Below are positions 25,269-33,317 of a stretch of 55,727 nucleotides of DNA, one piece after another. The stretch covers positions 1 to 55,727 of the IMG/VR virus record IMGVR_UViG_3300045999_001046; one strand, 5' to 3'. How positions within the stretch are numbered: position 1 is the stretch's first letter; each line of letters starts with the position of its first letter. The notes beneath the pieces were generated by a model that saw only the letters and a program-made list of their open reading frames with translations, did not search any database and had not been told where the DNA came from. Origin of the DNA: a virus. The position numbers were made by a program, and so were the translations under genes.

Positions 25269-25744
25269 TATGAAATCTCCGGGTGAGGTGGTTGTACGGG
25301 GGCTGCTCTGCCGCCAAAGCCTGTAGCTACAGCAGGCGAACTAATAGGGTCAATGGTTGGCTCCATGCGTACAGGTGCATGGGTTGGTGCAGGTGCCTTG
25401 GGGGCGGGTGGTGTGGGCGGAGTCGGCTTATCGTCACGCTCTTCCTTGGTAGACAGACCCGGTGGTACAAACTGCTGGAGTGCATCTTTGCCTTTAACCG
25501 CCAATAATGTTGCTAGACTGCCAAGTATATATTTTGACATGTCTGACAAAATTAGAAAGAACTGTTTGTCTGCCGGGGCCATGCCCGTCATTGGCTGCGT
25601 TACAAAAACGACGCTATAAAGCGAAATGCCCACCATCATCACGACTGTGAAGCAAAAGGTGACGGCGATGCAAAACTTAATTACCGCATCGTGTTGTTCC
25701 TGATTGAGTGCAAGGAACTGACTGATCAGTTTTAGGGGGTTCAT
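25268..25744 (-). CDS. holin-like membrane protein
   Basis: A 158-aa protein with two predicted transmembrane helices (FCIAVTFCFTVVMMVGISLYSVVF, about 23-47; ILGSLATLLAV, about 73-84) and a long Pro-rich, charged cytoplasmic tail (PTPPTPPAPKAPAPTHAP). Size, topology and place next to the endolysin and spanins suggest the holin. The Pro-rich tail is unusually long for a holin. It starts inside the lipoprotein gene. Confidence 0.6.
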   Translation of the reverse strand: MNPLKLISQFLALNQEQHDAVIKFCIAVTFCFTVVMMVGISLYSVVFVTQPMTGMAPADKQFFLILSDMSKYILGSLATLLAVKGKDALQQFVPPGLSTKEERDDKPTPPTPPAPKAPAPTHAPVRMEPTIDPISSPAVATGFGGRAAPVQPPHPEIS

Positions 25745-25928
25745 ACGGTTCTACCTTTGCATCTTCTGGTTTAACAAGCTGGTCAGGGCAAGTGCCAGTC
25801 GAACTACAGTGTGGTCTCTTACACTCTTTCTTTTCCCAGTTCTGTGGGTCTTGGCATGGATACCTGAACCGGTCACACCCACTAAGCCAAACGAGTATCA
25901 GAGCCAAACATATTAAGCGCCATCTCAT
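25677..25928 (-). CDS. Cys-rich lipoprotein overlapping endolysin and holin genes
   Basis: An 83-aa lipoprotein: signal sequence RWRLICLALILVWLSGC with lipobox LSGC (Cys18), then a Cys- and Pro-rich mature part (YPCQDPQNWEKKECKRPHCSSTGTCPD). ATG 25928 follows GGGAG by 7 nt. It overlaps the endolysin 3' end by 47 nt and the holin-like gene 5' end by 68 nt, each in another frame. It could be a second o-spanin, or a superinfection-exclusion lipoprotein. The clear lipobox and binding site make it credible despite the overlaps. Confidence 0.65.
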   Translation of the reverse strand: MRWRLICLALILVWLSGCDRFRYPCQDPQNWEKKECKRPHCSSTGTCPDQLVKPEDAKVEPYEPPKTDQSVPCTQSGTTRCGN

Positions 25929-26535
25929 AGTGATGCTCCCTATCTTCCAATCCAATATAGCCGCCGTTGATCCGTTTGGTCAGTTGCTTGATGTCCCCGA
26001 TGTCAGCCAAGGGATTTAACTTATTCGTCTCCCAGAACCAACAAGCCGACTGCGCTGCCCCCTCGAAGGTCTCCAAATATTCCGACGCTTGCTCAGGGGT
26101 CAGGTTCAACGACGCACCAAACCAAAAATAGTTGTCCTTGCCGGTCAACTGCAAAATTCCTCGACCACGGAACGCGAACCCCTCGGCACTGGCTTCGTCG
26201 CCATTACCCATCCGGTTGGCGTACACACGGCTGGCAATCTTCTTCGGGTTGCGCTCGTACTGCTTGGCAAGCTCAAGAGTGGGGAAGTACTTCGGGAAGA
26301 CGCGCATGAGTCCTGACGCTGAGTAGTTCAGGTTCTCGGTGACAAACACGAAGCCGCCCGACTCATGACCGCACTGCGCTAGAAATGCCGCTACGCGCTT
26401 CGGGGTGTTGATCTGGTATTCGTCGAGGAGAGACTTGCCGCCTAGCTCGGTCTGCGGGCTAAAGAGCGTGTCGTACCATTGCTGCGCGTACTTGGTGTGC
26501 GGGGCAAACTTCTTGAACTGTGCCAACGTAATCAT
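25882..26535 (-). CDS. GH19 endolysin (chitinase-like muramidase)
   Basis: A 217-aa peptidoglycan hydrolase of glycoside hydrolase family 19. AQCGHESGGF (Glu58) and ENLNYSASGL (Glu67) hold the catalytic acids; FPKYFP, ASRVYANRMGNGDE and GFAFRGRGILQLTGKDNY are the family core, and ITKRINGG-like KQLTKRINGGYIGL ends it. No signal peptide or SAR helix, so it should need the holin for export. It is the enzymatic part of the lysis cassette. Confidence 0.93.
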   Translation of the reverse strand: MITLAQFKKFAPHTKYAQQWYDTLFSPQTELGGKSLLDEYQINTPKRVAAFLAQCGHESGGFVFVTENLNYSASGLMRVFPKYFPTLELAKQYERNPKKIASRVYANRMGNGDEASAEGFAFRGRGILQLTGKDNYFWFGASLNLTPEQASEYLETFEGAAQSACWFWETNKLNPLADIGDIKQLTKRINGGYIGLEDREHHYEMALNMFGSDTRLA

Positions 26536-26837
26536 CTGTCGTACATCCTCTCAATCAGTATTTCCTTGCGCAGTTCTCGCATCTTTCTAACCTCATGCAC
26601 CGCCGCTTGGGTCGCGTTGTACATGTCGTAGTACATAAATGCCAACACCGGCATAATGACGAAGAACATCAGCAGTACCGCTAGTACCACCACAATCAAA
26701 GACCAAGGGACATTCTCGTCGTCACGCTTCTGTTTGTCAGCCACATTAGTCCCACCGCCCACGCCACTACGAAAACGACTGCTGAAATCCACATTGCCTT
26801 GGCCCGCAGTTCCGCTCTTGCTTTTCTTCGTCGCCAT
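26532..26837 (-). CDS. small membrane protein upstream of endolysin
   Basis: A 101-aa protein: basic/Ser/Gly N-terminus, one strong transmembrane segment (WSLIVVVLAVLLMFFVIMPVLAFMYY, about 45-70) and a charged helical C-terminus. It shares ATGA with the endolysin start. Its first 142 nt overlap the preceding gene in another frame. A holin, antiholin or pinholin-type role is possible given the position; nothing diagnostic. Confidence 0.6.
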   Translation of the reverse strand: MATKKSKSGTAGQGNVDFSSRFRSGVGGGTNVADKQKRDDENVPWSLIVVVLAVLLMFFVIMPVLAFMYYDMYNATQAAVHEVRKMRELRKEILIERMYDR

Positions 26838-27382
26838 GCTGCTATCTGCGCCAGTCTCAGTTCCTCAGCATTTGCCGCCTCCTGCTCGGCAACGATCCGC
26901 TGCCACATCTCTTCAAACTTGCTCCACAGGGCACCCAACTCCGGCGGCGCTTTGTACACCATCGTCTCGCGTATTTCAGTCAGCATCGCGTCCAGTCGGG
27001 TGGTAATCAAGATGCGCTTCAACGCCCGTCTGCCGATACTCTCTTCGCCCTTGTAGACCTGCTTCGCCTCCAACTGCTCCTTCAAGAACAACTTGCTGAT
27101 GGCGTCATAGCTATCCATCAACGCGCCCAACTGCTCGCCAATATCCGTGAACACATCGTTCGGGTCGGCCTTGGCTATCTCCTGCACCCGCTGCACTTCC
27201 GCGTGATACTGCTGCTTCTGCGCCGGTGTCGGGTCTACTATCTTGTTGTACTGTTCTTTTAAGTCCTTCAGTACGTCGCTAACATCACCCGCTGCGCCTT
27301 TGATGTCTTTGTAAAGCTTGCAGCCAGCCTTGACCGCAGCAACAGCAGCATTAGCAGCAGCGAGTAGGGTTAGTGGGTCAAT
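26696..27382 (-). CDS. helical membrane-anchored phage protein with probable ATT start
   Basis: A 228-aa protein if translation starts at ATT 27382. The first 62 residues (DPLTLLAAANAAVAAVKAGC, KLYKDIKGAAGDVSDVL...) match a widespread phage N-terminus (small hydrophobic helix, then K-rich coil), and GGAGG lies 6 nt upstream of the ATT. The only later alternative, GTG 27196, lacks a binding site and cuts off this conserved part. The middle is a long coiled coil and AMWISAVVFVVAWAVGLMWL near the end is a transmembrane helix. It overlaps the next gene by 142 nt. Confidence 0.65.
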   Translation of the reverse strand: MDPLTLLAAANAAVAAVKAGCKLYKDIKGAAGDVSDVLKDLKEQYNKIVDPTPAQKQQYHAEVQRVQEIAKADPNDVFTDIGEQLGALMDSYDAISKLFLKEQLEAKQVYKGEESIGRRALKRILITTRLDAMLTEIRETMVYKAPPELGALWSKFEEMWQRIVAEQEAANAEELRLAQIAAWRRRKARAELRAKAMWISAVVFVVAWAVGLMWLTNRSVTTRMSLGL

Positions 27383-27536
27383 TTACTGCCTCCGGCGGGT
27401 TTGCTGGCACTTGCGCCTCGGCTTGCTCTTTAATCTTCACCACCAAAGGCCATGCCCCTGAACTTGTGGGGAGTTGTCCCAGCGTCTGCAATATCCCATT
27501 CACTTCTTCTACGCTGAGCTTTAATGTGATCTCCAT
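27378..27536 (-). CDS. 52-aa conserved phage protein
   Basis: A short protein (MEITLKLSVEEVNGILQTLG..., ends EAVN) matching a recurrent small phage family built of one helix-forming VEEVNxxLQxLGxLPTxxGAxPLVxKI block. It is coupled on both sides: its ATG overlaps the stop of the 84-aa gene (TAATG), and its TGA overlaps the ATT start of the next gene. Role unknown; position between fibre and lysis genes. Confidence 0.7.
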   Translation of the reverse strand: MEITLKLSVEEVNGILQTLGQLPTSSGAWPLVVKIKEQAEAQVPANPPEAVN

Positions 27537-27790
27537 TACTTTGCCTCCAATGCGGCTTGTTGCTGTGCTTGATATGCCGCGATTACTTCAGGAGTCCAAG
27601 CCGTATTGCAAATAGCAGCTACATTAGCTGGCTGACCCTCAAGGTCTTGTCCCGGTGTCAGGCTTGAACGGTGATAGGTCTGCGTCAGCACCTTACCGTC
27701 CTCGATAATTCTCGTGGCTTCACGGTACAGCACGATGCCGTTTTCGGTTACGGTGATTTGGTCAATGACTACTTCTTTTGTGATTGCCAT
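27536..27790 (-). CDS. fibre-associated small protein, copy 2
   Basis: An 84-aa protein, paralogous to the one at 30064-30315 (about 70% identical by eye: VxDQITVxExGxVxYREATRIIEDGKVLTQTYHR). It looks like a beta-rich module followed by a helix. Both copies sit directly downstream of a fibre gene in transcription order, so a structural or chaperone role with that fibre is likely. Confidence 0.7.
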   Translation of the reverse strand: MAITKEVVIDQITVTENGIVLYREATRIIEDGKVLTQTYHRSSLTPGQDLEGQPANVAAICNTAWTPEVIAAYQAQQQAALEAK

Positions 27791-27801
27791 GATTAGTTCC
27801 T

Positions 27802-28731
27802 TTAAGCTGCGATATATGTCGCGTTAAACCAAAATGCTCCTGCTGAGGCAAAATCTCCATTGGTCATGCCTGCATCAGCACCAGTAGCAATCGTGTACTT
27901 ATTCATATCAATTGCAGCGTTTACAGCATTTAGGTTTGGAGAAACAATATTCCCCGCTCCGGGAGCTATACCACCGCTTTGCACATAGACAAATGAAGTA
28001 GCGTACGCTTGCAATCCTGTTGTTGCAGGATTAAACGGTAAATTAGCGAGTGCAGCAGCCCCTGTACTTGAACCTTTATTTGTCACAGCCACATATACAA
28101 CTATCGTGACCACATTTCCTACTTTTGTGTAACGACCACTGAATGTACCTGTCATTCCTACGCTTGCACCGCCAAAACGTAGTTGCGGAGTCCAAGTGCC
28201 TTCCTCATAGTCATCCAGCGTGTTTGCGTCTGATGATGCGGATTGCGTAGCAGGGAAAGCGATACCAGTGCCTGTAGCTGATGTGTTGCCGCCAGAGAGA
28301 CATAGGACTGGTGCGCTTGCGTTGAATCTGGCGCGTTCAGTGTTGTTCGTAGAGAAAAGAATGCTACCCGCCGAGGCAGTTCCAATCTGAAGATTTCTCG
28401 AACCTTCTGACCAGAGAGTCGTGGCAGTAGATGTAGCGAACAAATAAGCAGCATTTGTACCGCCATACGCTAATCCAATTAACGAATCAGTAGAGCCATT
28501 AACCTGCAATACAACTCGACCGGCATTAGTGTATCCCGGCGAACTTGTCCCTATTCCCACGTTCTGACTACTTGTTACCCGCAGTGCCTCTGTACCATTC
28601 GTACCGATAGCCACCGTATCCGCAGCAGGGAAGAACACACCCGTATTGGCATCCGTACCCTCGTAAGATGGATTCGATGCGGTTCCGTCTACTCCGCTAA
28701 TCCCGTTAGTCCCTGAGATGACAATAGGCAT
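27802..28731 (-). CDS. tail fibre protein (paralogue A)
   Basis: A 309-aa beta-rich fibre protein. N-terminal part has repeated phage-fibre phrases (GVFFPAADTVAIGTNGTEALRVTSSQNVGIGT). The block CLSGGNTSATGTGIAFPATQ...LDDYEEGTW is nearly identical to one in the 30355-31284 gene; the C-terminal 110 residues differ, as expected for a receptor-binding tip. One-base overlap with the next fibre gene at 28731. Confidence 0.8.
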   Translation of the reverse strand: MPIVISGTNGISGVDGTASNPSYEGTDANTGVFFPAADTVAIGTNGTEALRVTSSQNVGIGTSSPGYTNAGRVVLQVNGSTDSLIGLAYGGTNAAYLFATSTATTLWSEGSRNLQIGTASAGSILFSTNNTERARFNASAPVLCLSGGNTSATGTGIAFPATQSASSDANTLDDYEEGTWTPQLRFGGASVGMTGTFSGRYTKVGNVVTIVVYVAVTNKGSSTGAAALANLPFNPATTGLQAYATSFVYVQSGGIAPGAGNIVSPNLNAVNAAIDMNKYTIATGADAGMTNGDFASAGAFWFNATYIAA

Positions 28732-30062
28732 TATGCTGCTCCTTTTAACAAGGCTACTTCTGCTTTAGTTGCGTCTAGCTCTGCTTTGAGTTCTTGGATG
28801 CACTTCATTAGCGCATATTGCAGGTCTGTTTGGTAGATCGACAGGCGCATCTTAGGTTCTTCGTCTTTTCCTGCCCAGTTACTCTCCATGACTAACTCAG
28901 GCGCAACCTCTTGCACGTCCTGAGCTACAACACCCAGCGTCAAGCCCGGGTCATCTTCCATGTTCTGGTCGATGTAGTTAAACGTCTGAACAGGGATCGC
29001 GCAAATCTTCGACAGGTATTCACCAGCAGGTGCAAAGTTGATTTTCTCTCGGCGGTCAGACAGATTGACGTTGTTCCCGCTGAAGTTGGCAATACCGCCG
29101 TTGGAGCGAATGACGCATCTTGCCGCTGCGTTATCGCCACAATATAAGAAGCGTGCCGTAACATCATTTGGCGCATAGTTACGAAATTCCGAAAGAACCA
29201 AAGCATCAGTGTATCCGCTTGATGCGGTACTAAAAGCAGCAAGCAAAGGCACATTAGATGCATTACGCGCACCAAGCAGAGCGTTTGTAGCGGTTGTATC
29301 TCCAACCACAAAATTGCCGCCGGAAGTGATACGGGCGCGTTCGGTTCCACCAGTAGAAAAGCCAAGAACACCGGCTCCTGCTCGGAACATACCAACGTCA
29401 CTTTGGTTGGTAAACGTATATGTTGGCGCAGAAGCCGTACCATCAGCAATCAGCATTCCACCAGTGATACGAATGTTGCCTGCGCCTGCGTCCGCTGTAG
29501 TCCCAACAGATAAACCACCTGCCGCACTTAGCGTCATCGCCTGTGTGAAGGTGATAGCGTTACCTGCTGTGCCGGAGGGTGCTACGTACCAACGATGTTG
29601 ACCCGATGGCAGGTTTTGCTGATACATCGTGGCAAAGTTGCTATTGATGTACCTAAATGTGTTATTTGCTGAGGCGTAAAAGTTTGAGCCTAATATTGTG
29701 GTTCCATTGCCGTTATCGTTAGCAAGAACAGACCACCCGTCTTGGAACTGAATTGCACGATATTGAGTGCCAGAAGCCCACGCACTCGGCGTACCACTTA
29801 ATCCAACGTTCCCACTCGCATCAATCCTCATGCTCTCAACACCGCCCTCTGAGAAAGCAATCGTGTCAGCAGCAGGGGAGAAAATACCCGTGTTGGTATC
29901 TCCTGAGAACGTCAATGACGGGGCAGCAGCACTACCGCCTTGAATCGTCATAGGACTCGTTACAAACGATGCAGCACCCGCCGATGTCAGCGTAATAGCG
30001 TCTACACCGCCTACTTGGATAGCTGCACTGCCATCGACGTTAGCTTTTATTCCGGCTGTCAC
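28731..30062 (-). CDS. tail fibre with C-terminal S74 chaperone peptidase
   Basis: A 443-aa fibre. Shaft phrases (GIFSPAADTIAFSEGGVESMRIDASGNVGLSG, FSTGGTERARITSGGNFVVGD) lead to a C-terminal intramolecular chaperone: LSDRREKINFAPAGEYLSKI with the S74 Ser-Asp (catalytic Ser in LSDRR), LTLGVVAQDVQEVAPELV and a final coiled coil (ELKAELDATKAEVALLKG). The chaperone helps trimerise the fibre and then cuts itself off. Confidence 0.88.
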   Translation of the reverse strand: MTAGIKANVDGSAAIQVGGVDAITLTSAGAASFVTSPMTIQGGSAAAPSLTFSGDTNTGIFSPAADTIAFSEGGVESMRIDASGNVGLSGTPSAWASGTQYRAIQFQDGWSVLANDNGNGTTILGSNFYASANNTFRYINSNFATMYQQNLPSGQHRWYVAPSGTAGNAITFTQAMTLSAAGGLSVGTTADAGAGNIRITGGMLIADGTASAPTYTFTNQSDVGMFRAGAGVLGFSTGGTERARITSGGNFVVGDTTATNALLGARNASNVPLLAAFSTASSGYTDALVLSEFRNYAPNDVTARFLYCGDNAAARCVIRSNGGIANFSGNNVNLSDRREKINFAPAGEYLSKICAIPVQTFNYIDQNMEDDPGLTLGVVAQDVQEVAPELVMESNWAGKDEEPKMRLSIYQTDLQYALMKCIQELKAELDATKAEVALLKGAA

Positions 30063-30063
30063 A

Positions 30064-30315
30064 TTACTCTCCTAGCGGCTGAGTAGCCTGTTGCTCCTGA
30101 TACGCTGTAATTACTTCAGGTGTCCATGCGGTATTGCAAATCGCTACAACCTTCTCAGGCTGGTCAGTCAAATCCTGTCCCGGCGTTAAAGATGTACGAT
30201 GGTAAGTTTGGGTCAGCACCTTGCCGTCTTCAATGATGCGGGTTGCTTCACGGTAAAAAACAGTGCCGCTCTCAACCACAGTAATTTGATCCACAACTGT
30301 TTCTTTGGTAATCAT
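30064..30315 (-). CDS. fibre-associated small protein, copy 1
   Basis: An 83-aa paralogue of the 27536-27790 product, with the same VVDQITVVESGTVFYREAT and LTPGQDL...AICNTAWTPEVI blocks. It lies 39 nt downstream (in transcription order) of the paralogue B fibre gene. That gap holds a small hairpin (CTGCAT/ATGCAG, 30332-30350) without a T-run. Confidence 0.7.
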   Translation of the reverse strand: MITKETVVDQITVVESGTVFYREATRIIEDGKVLTQTYHRTSLTPGQDLTDQPEKVVAICNTAWTPEVITAYQEQQATQPLGE

Positions 30316-30354
30316 GAGTTTTCCTTTCCGTCTGCATCAGTCCAATGCAGATAA

Positions 30355-31284
30355 TTAAACTAAGTAAGTTCCGCCAAATGCTACGTAAAAACTATTACTT
30401 ATATCTCCGTATGAAATTTCAGTTGTGTTACCAGTCCCGTTTGGATACCTAATCACAAAAAACGAAGTTGCTCCTTCAACCATCAATTCTCTAGGGCTGT
30501 TATTTACGGTTATCGATTGTGTATTACCAACAGCAAGTCCACCACGATCACCAATGGTTTGGAAAGGTAATGATATTCGAACCGATCCAGAACCAGTTCC
30601 TTTAGAACTTAAACTAACTGCACCTTGAACCGTAACAACATTACCCATTTTTGTGTAATAGCCAGTTCTTGCAGCGTAAGTTACTCCGCTAGTTGAGCCA
30701 CTGTAAGATACAGTAATATTCCAAGTACCTTCCTCATAATCATCTAACGTATTGGCGTTAGACGATGCAGATTGCGTAGCTGGGAAGGTAATGCCTGTGC
30801 CGTTTGCAGTTGTGTCACCACCAGACAAAATCAAAGTCTTTGCCGTGGCACTAAAACGCGCTGTCTCGCTGCCTCCGGTGTAGAAGGTCATGGGGACAAA
30901 ACCGGACGTGCCATTAGCTTCAGAAGTAACGCGGGATTCTGTTGTTCCAATCTGCGCAATTGCGATTGAGGGAGCGTTGGTCGGATCAGATGCTCCATAC
31001 GCACGCATAACTGAAACAGTTGCGGTTCCGTTTGGGATTGCCGCTATGTTGGTGTTTGCGTTCGTCGTACTGTTTTGGAACATCACACGGTTAGCTACCG
31101 TCGCATTGCTGAAGTCGCCAGTGATGCGCTGCGCTGTGCCAGAGAAATTAACGCTCTGATCCGTACCTACCGTGATCGCAGTCGTACCAGCCCCTGTACC
31201 CGTTCTGATTTCTAAGATACCCGTGGCATCTGACGTTATCTGTGCGCCTGATGCTACGTTACCCGCTTTAAGTATCGTTGCCAT
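30355..31284 (-). CDS. tail fibre protein (paralogue B)
   Basis: A 309-aa fibre protein. The middle ILSGGDTTANGTGITFPATQ...LDDYEEGTW block matches paralogue A, while N- and C-terminal parts differ. The C-terminal region (VTYAARTGYYTKMGNVVTVQGAVSLSSKG) is the beta-sandwich type common in phage receptor-binding tips. With the following 83-aa gene it forms a module duplicated at 27536-28731. Confidence 0.8.
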   Translation of the reverse strand: MATILKAGNVASGAQITSDATGILEIRTGTGAGTTAITVGTDQSVNFSGTAQRITGDFSNATVANRVMFQNSTTNANTNIAAIPNGTATVSVMRAYGASDPTNAPSIAIAQIGTTESRVTSEANGTSGFVPMTFYTGGSETARFSATAKTLILSGGDTTANGTGITFPATQSASSNANTLDDYEEGTWNITVSYSGSTSGVTYAARTGYYTKMGNVVTVQGAVSLSSKGTGSGSVRISLPFQTIGDRGGLAVGNTQSITVNNSPRELMVEGATSFFVIRYPNGTGNTTEISYGDISNSFYVAFGGTYLV

Positions 31285-31293
31285 GTTTATCCT

Positions 31294-32226
31294 TTACACC
31301 ACAGTCCAGAACGAGCCATCAGGCACGGTGACGGTCACACCGTCAGCCACAGTAATTGTTCCCGCTGACATTGCATTGCTGCCGCTGGGGATAGAGTAGC
31401 TGGTCGATACCGTTGCACCGTTGACGAATATGCCGTTAGAAGCCACCACCGTCTGCGCTGTTACCGTCGTTAAGCTAATACTTGTAGACCACTGCGGCGC
31501 TGAGCCGCTCGATGTCAGTACGGTGTTTGCCGCACCGATGCCAAGTTTAGTTAGTGCCGTGCCTGCTGCATAGTAGGGAAGGTCCCCGGCTGTGTAGCTT
31601 GATAGCCCCGTACCACCGTTAGATGTGATGAGCGTACCGGCGACGGTTACCGCGCCCTGTGTGGTTGTTGCTGGTGTTAACCCCGTGGTGCCAAACGTAA
31701 TGCTAGTTACTGCAACACCTGTCGGGTCAGACCACTGCGGCGCTGTGCCAGTTGAAGTTAGAAACCGCCCGTTAGCCCCAATAGGCAACTTAGTAAATGC
31801 CGTGCCTGTCGCAAAGTAAGGCAGGTCGCCCGCCGTGTAGCTAGATAGCCCTGTACCGCCGCTTGTCGTTAGTACCGTAGCTGATGTTGCCGGGACGATG
31901 TTGGTGCCGTCTGAATAGACAGACCGGCCTGCCGGGTACGTGACAAAGACATCTTTACTGTTGGCGGCGAAGTTAATAAGCGCCGTGGTGCCTAGCGAGT
32001 TTGCCAGCACTGTGTCACGGGAGAGCGTCGTTCCTACGGCAGTGTAAGTGCCGACCCCGACTTCCCATGTGTTAGCGATGTTGTCAACGATGGCGTAGTA
32101 GGTCGTGTTACCGTTGCCTATCGCTGAAAATGCTTGGAACCCTGCTACCGCACCGTCTAGCGTCAAAGTGCCAGTACCGGCGGTTATCGAGGTTTCCTTT
32201 ACTCGGTCTTTGACTACAAGTGGCAT
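31294..32226 (-). CDS. tail fibre/anchor protein with internal duplication
   Basis: A 310-aa protein. The N-terminus (MPLVVKDRVKETSITAGTGTLTLDGA) is a typical phage virion-attachment domain, followed by two copies of a 48-residue unit (GGTGLSSYTAGDLPYxAxGTA...SxGxAPQWS) and a C-terminal beta part ending TVTVPDGSFWTVV. Probably the fibre base linking distal fibres to the tail. Confidence 0.8.
   Translation of the reverse strand: MPLVVKDRVKETSITAGTGTLTLDGAVAGFQAFSAIGNGNTTYYAIVDNIANTWEVGVGTYTAVGTTLSRDTVLANSLGTTALINFAANSKDVFVTYPAGRSVYSDGTNIVPATSATVLTTSGGTGLSSYTAGDLPYFATGTAFTKLPIGANGRFLTSTGTAPQWSDPTGVAVTSITFGTTGLTPATTTQGAVTVAGTLITSNGGTGLSSYTAGDLPYYAAGTALTKLGIGAANTVLTSSGSAPQWSTSISLTTVTAQTVVASNGIFVNGATVSTSYSIPSGSNAMSAGTITVADGVTVTVPDGSFWTVV
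31486..31632 (-). repeat. 48-residue fibre repeat, copy 2
   Basis: Encodes residues 199-247, starting ITSNGGTGLSSYTAGDLPYY and ending SSGSAPQWS. Closely similar at protein level to copy 1 at 31729-31872, in the same frame. Confidence 0.85.
31729..31872 (-). repeat. 48-residue fibre repeat, copy 1
   Basis: Encodes residues 119-166, starting LTTSGGTGLSSYTAGDLPYF and ending STGTAPQWS. Pairs with copy 2; the spacing between copies is about 32 residues. Confidence 0.85.
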
Positions 32227-32234
32227 GTTAGTTC

Positions 32235-33116
32235 CTATACTGTCTCAATAATACTCCAACCGGGTGGTTGATCCGTATCAAGCGTAGCCCATTCGCTGTT
32301 CGTATTGCTCGGTATATCCACCCACGTGCCCTGCGATATTTGTGTGGTTGTATTGCCTGCAAACGTCGTCTCAGAGAACCCAAACCCGCTAAATGTTGCT
32401 ACCGTCGAAACCACTACCGGCGGTACCGGCGGCTGCGAAGTCTCAATCAACTCCCACAAGTAACGGCAGGTAAACGCGTCTGCCGCTGCAAACTGTTCTA
32501 ACAATGATGCAACAAATACCGCCCCTGCTGCATTGGCATCGCTGCCGGTTACCGATTCACTAACCGCTACTACAAAATCCGTCTGGGCTGCGCTGCTATC
32601 ACTGCCTGCAACCGTTTCACTTATTTCACTTATAAAGCCTACCTGCGCGGCTTCTGTACTGCTTGCATTGATCGTCTCAGCAACGTCGTTAAACAGCACC
32701 AGCGAAATGATGTAGTCAGGGTCGCTTAGCGTTACCGTCTCGCTTACCGCTGCCGCAAAGTCTATCTGCGCTGCTTCAGCATCACTACCGCTTGCTGTCT
32801 CGCTAACTGCTACAACGAAATCTACCTGCGCTGCCTCTGTACTACTTGCACCAACCGTTTCACTTATTGCACTTACAAAATCAAGCTGTGCCGCCTGACT
32901 ATCTGAACCGGCTACTGTCTCGCTTACTGCTGCGTTGACATTGAACTGCGCTGCTACTGCATCTGATCCTGTTACTGTCTCACTTACCGCTGCAAGGACA
33001 TCAAACTGAGCAACTACTGCATCACTGGCTGTTATCGACTCAGAGATCGAAACCGCGAACGTATTCCCGCCCAGTGTGGAAAAGGGCGCTTGTGCGAAGG
33101 TTGTGATGCCAAACAT
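32235..33116 (-). CDS. repeat-rich fibre-like protein
   Basis: A 293-aa protein. A short head (FGITTFAQAPFSTLGGNTF) is followed by about ten tandem 20-residue units (residues 24-224), then a C-terminal domain with FSGFGFSETTFAG, ISQGTWVDIPSNTNSEWATLDTDQPPGWSIIETV. The repeats are acidic and Ser/Ala/Thr-rich, without Cys or Gly-X-Y pattern, and could form a fibrous shaft. No named domain recognised. It precedes the fibre anchor gene. Confidence 0.75.
   Translation of the reverse strand: MFGITTFAQAPFSTLGGNTFAVSISESITASDAVVAQFDVLAAVSETVTGSDAVAAQFNVNAAVSETVAGSDSQAAQLDFVSAISETVGASSTEAAQVDFVVAVSETASGSDAEAAQIDFAAAVSETVTLSDPDYIISLVLFNDVAETINASSTEAAQVGFISEISETVAGSDSSAAQTDFVVAVSESVTGSDANAAGAVFVASLLEQFAAADAFTCRYLWELIETSQPPVPPVVVSTVATFSGFGFSETTFAGNTTTQISQGTWVDIPSNTNSEWATLDTDQPPGWSIIETV
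32445..33047 (-). repeat. tandem 60-bp repeats coding 20-residue units
   Basis: About ten units, consensus VSETVxGSDAxAAQxDFVxA. One unit has 21 residues (VSETVTLSDPD...) and is degenerate; the last unit (LLEQFAAADA...) is barely recognisable. The middle units are the most alike, as expected from unequal crossing over within the array. Confidence 0.85.
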
Positions 33117-33130
33117 GCGCCCTTAACCTC

Positions 33131-33307
33131 TTATCCTGCCGTCAGTTGATCCTCATCAAACCAGCGCGACTGCGTAACTTCATCGCTATCAGTCCAAGTA
33201 ATCAAGTACTGAATGTTGCCGTCCTCGTCCATCTTCATGGCTTCTACCGGGCCTTGTGGGATTACACCCTTGGCCTTGACGGTGTCGCCCTTCTTAAATG
33301 CCGCCAT
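33131..33307 (-). CDS. YodC/DUF2158-like small protein
   Basis: A 58-aa protein resembling YodC-like modules: FKKGDTVKAKG, then a strand-rich region ending WFDEDQLTAG. Start at 33307 is preferred because GGAGG lies 6 nt upstream; the longer frame begins inside the preceding gene. Role unknown, likely structural or fibre-associated. Confidence 0.65.
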   Translation of the reverse strand: MAAFKKGDTVKAKGVIPQGPVEAMKMDEDGNIQYLITWTDSDEVTQSRWFDEDQLTAG

Positions 33308-33317
33308 ATATCCTCCG

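Noticed and set aside
24604-25317. Longer version of Rz with 77 extra residues
   Set aside because: The extension overlaps the secreted 61-aa gene, is Gln/Arg/Gly-rich and unlike a spanin; the GTG at 25086 has a binding site and GTGA overlap.
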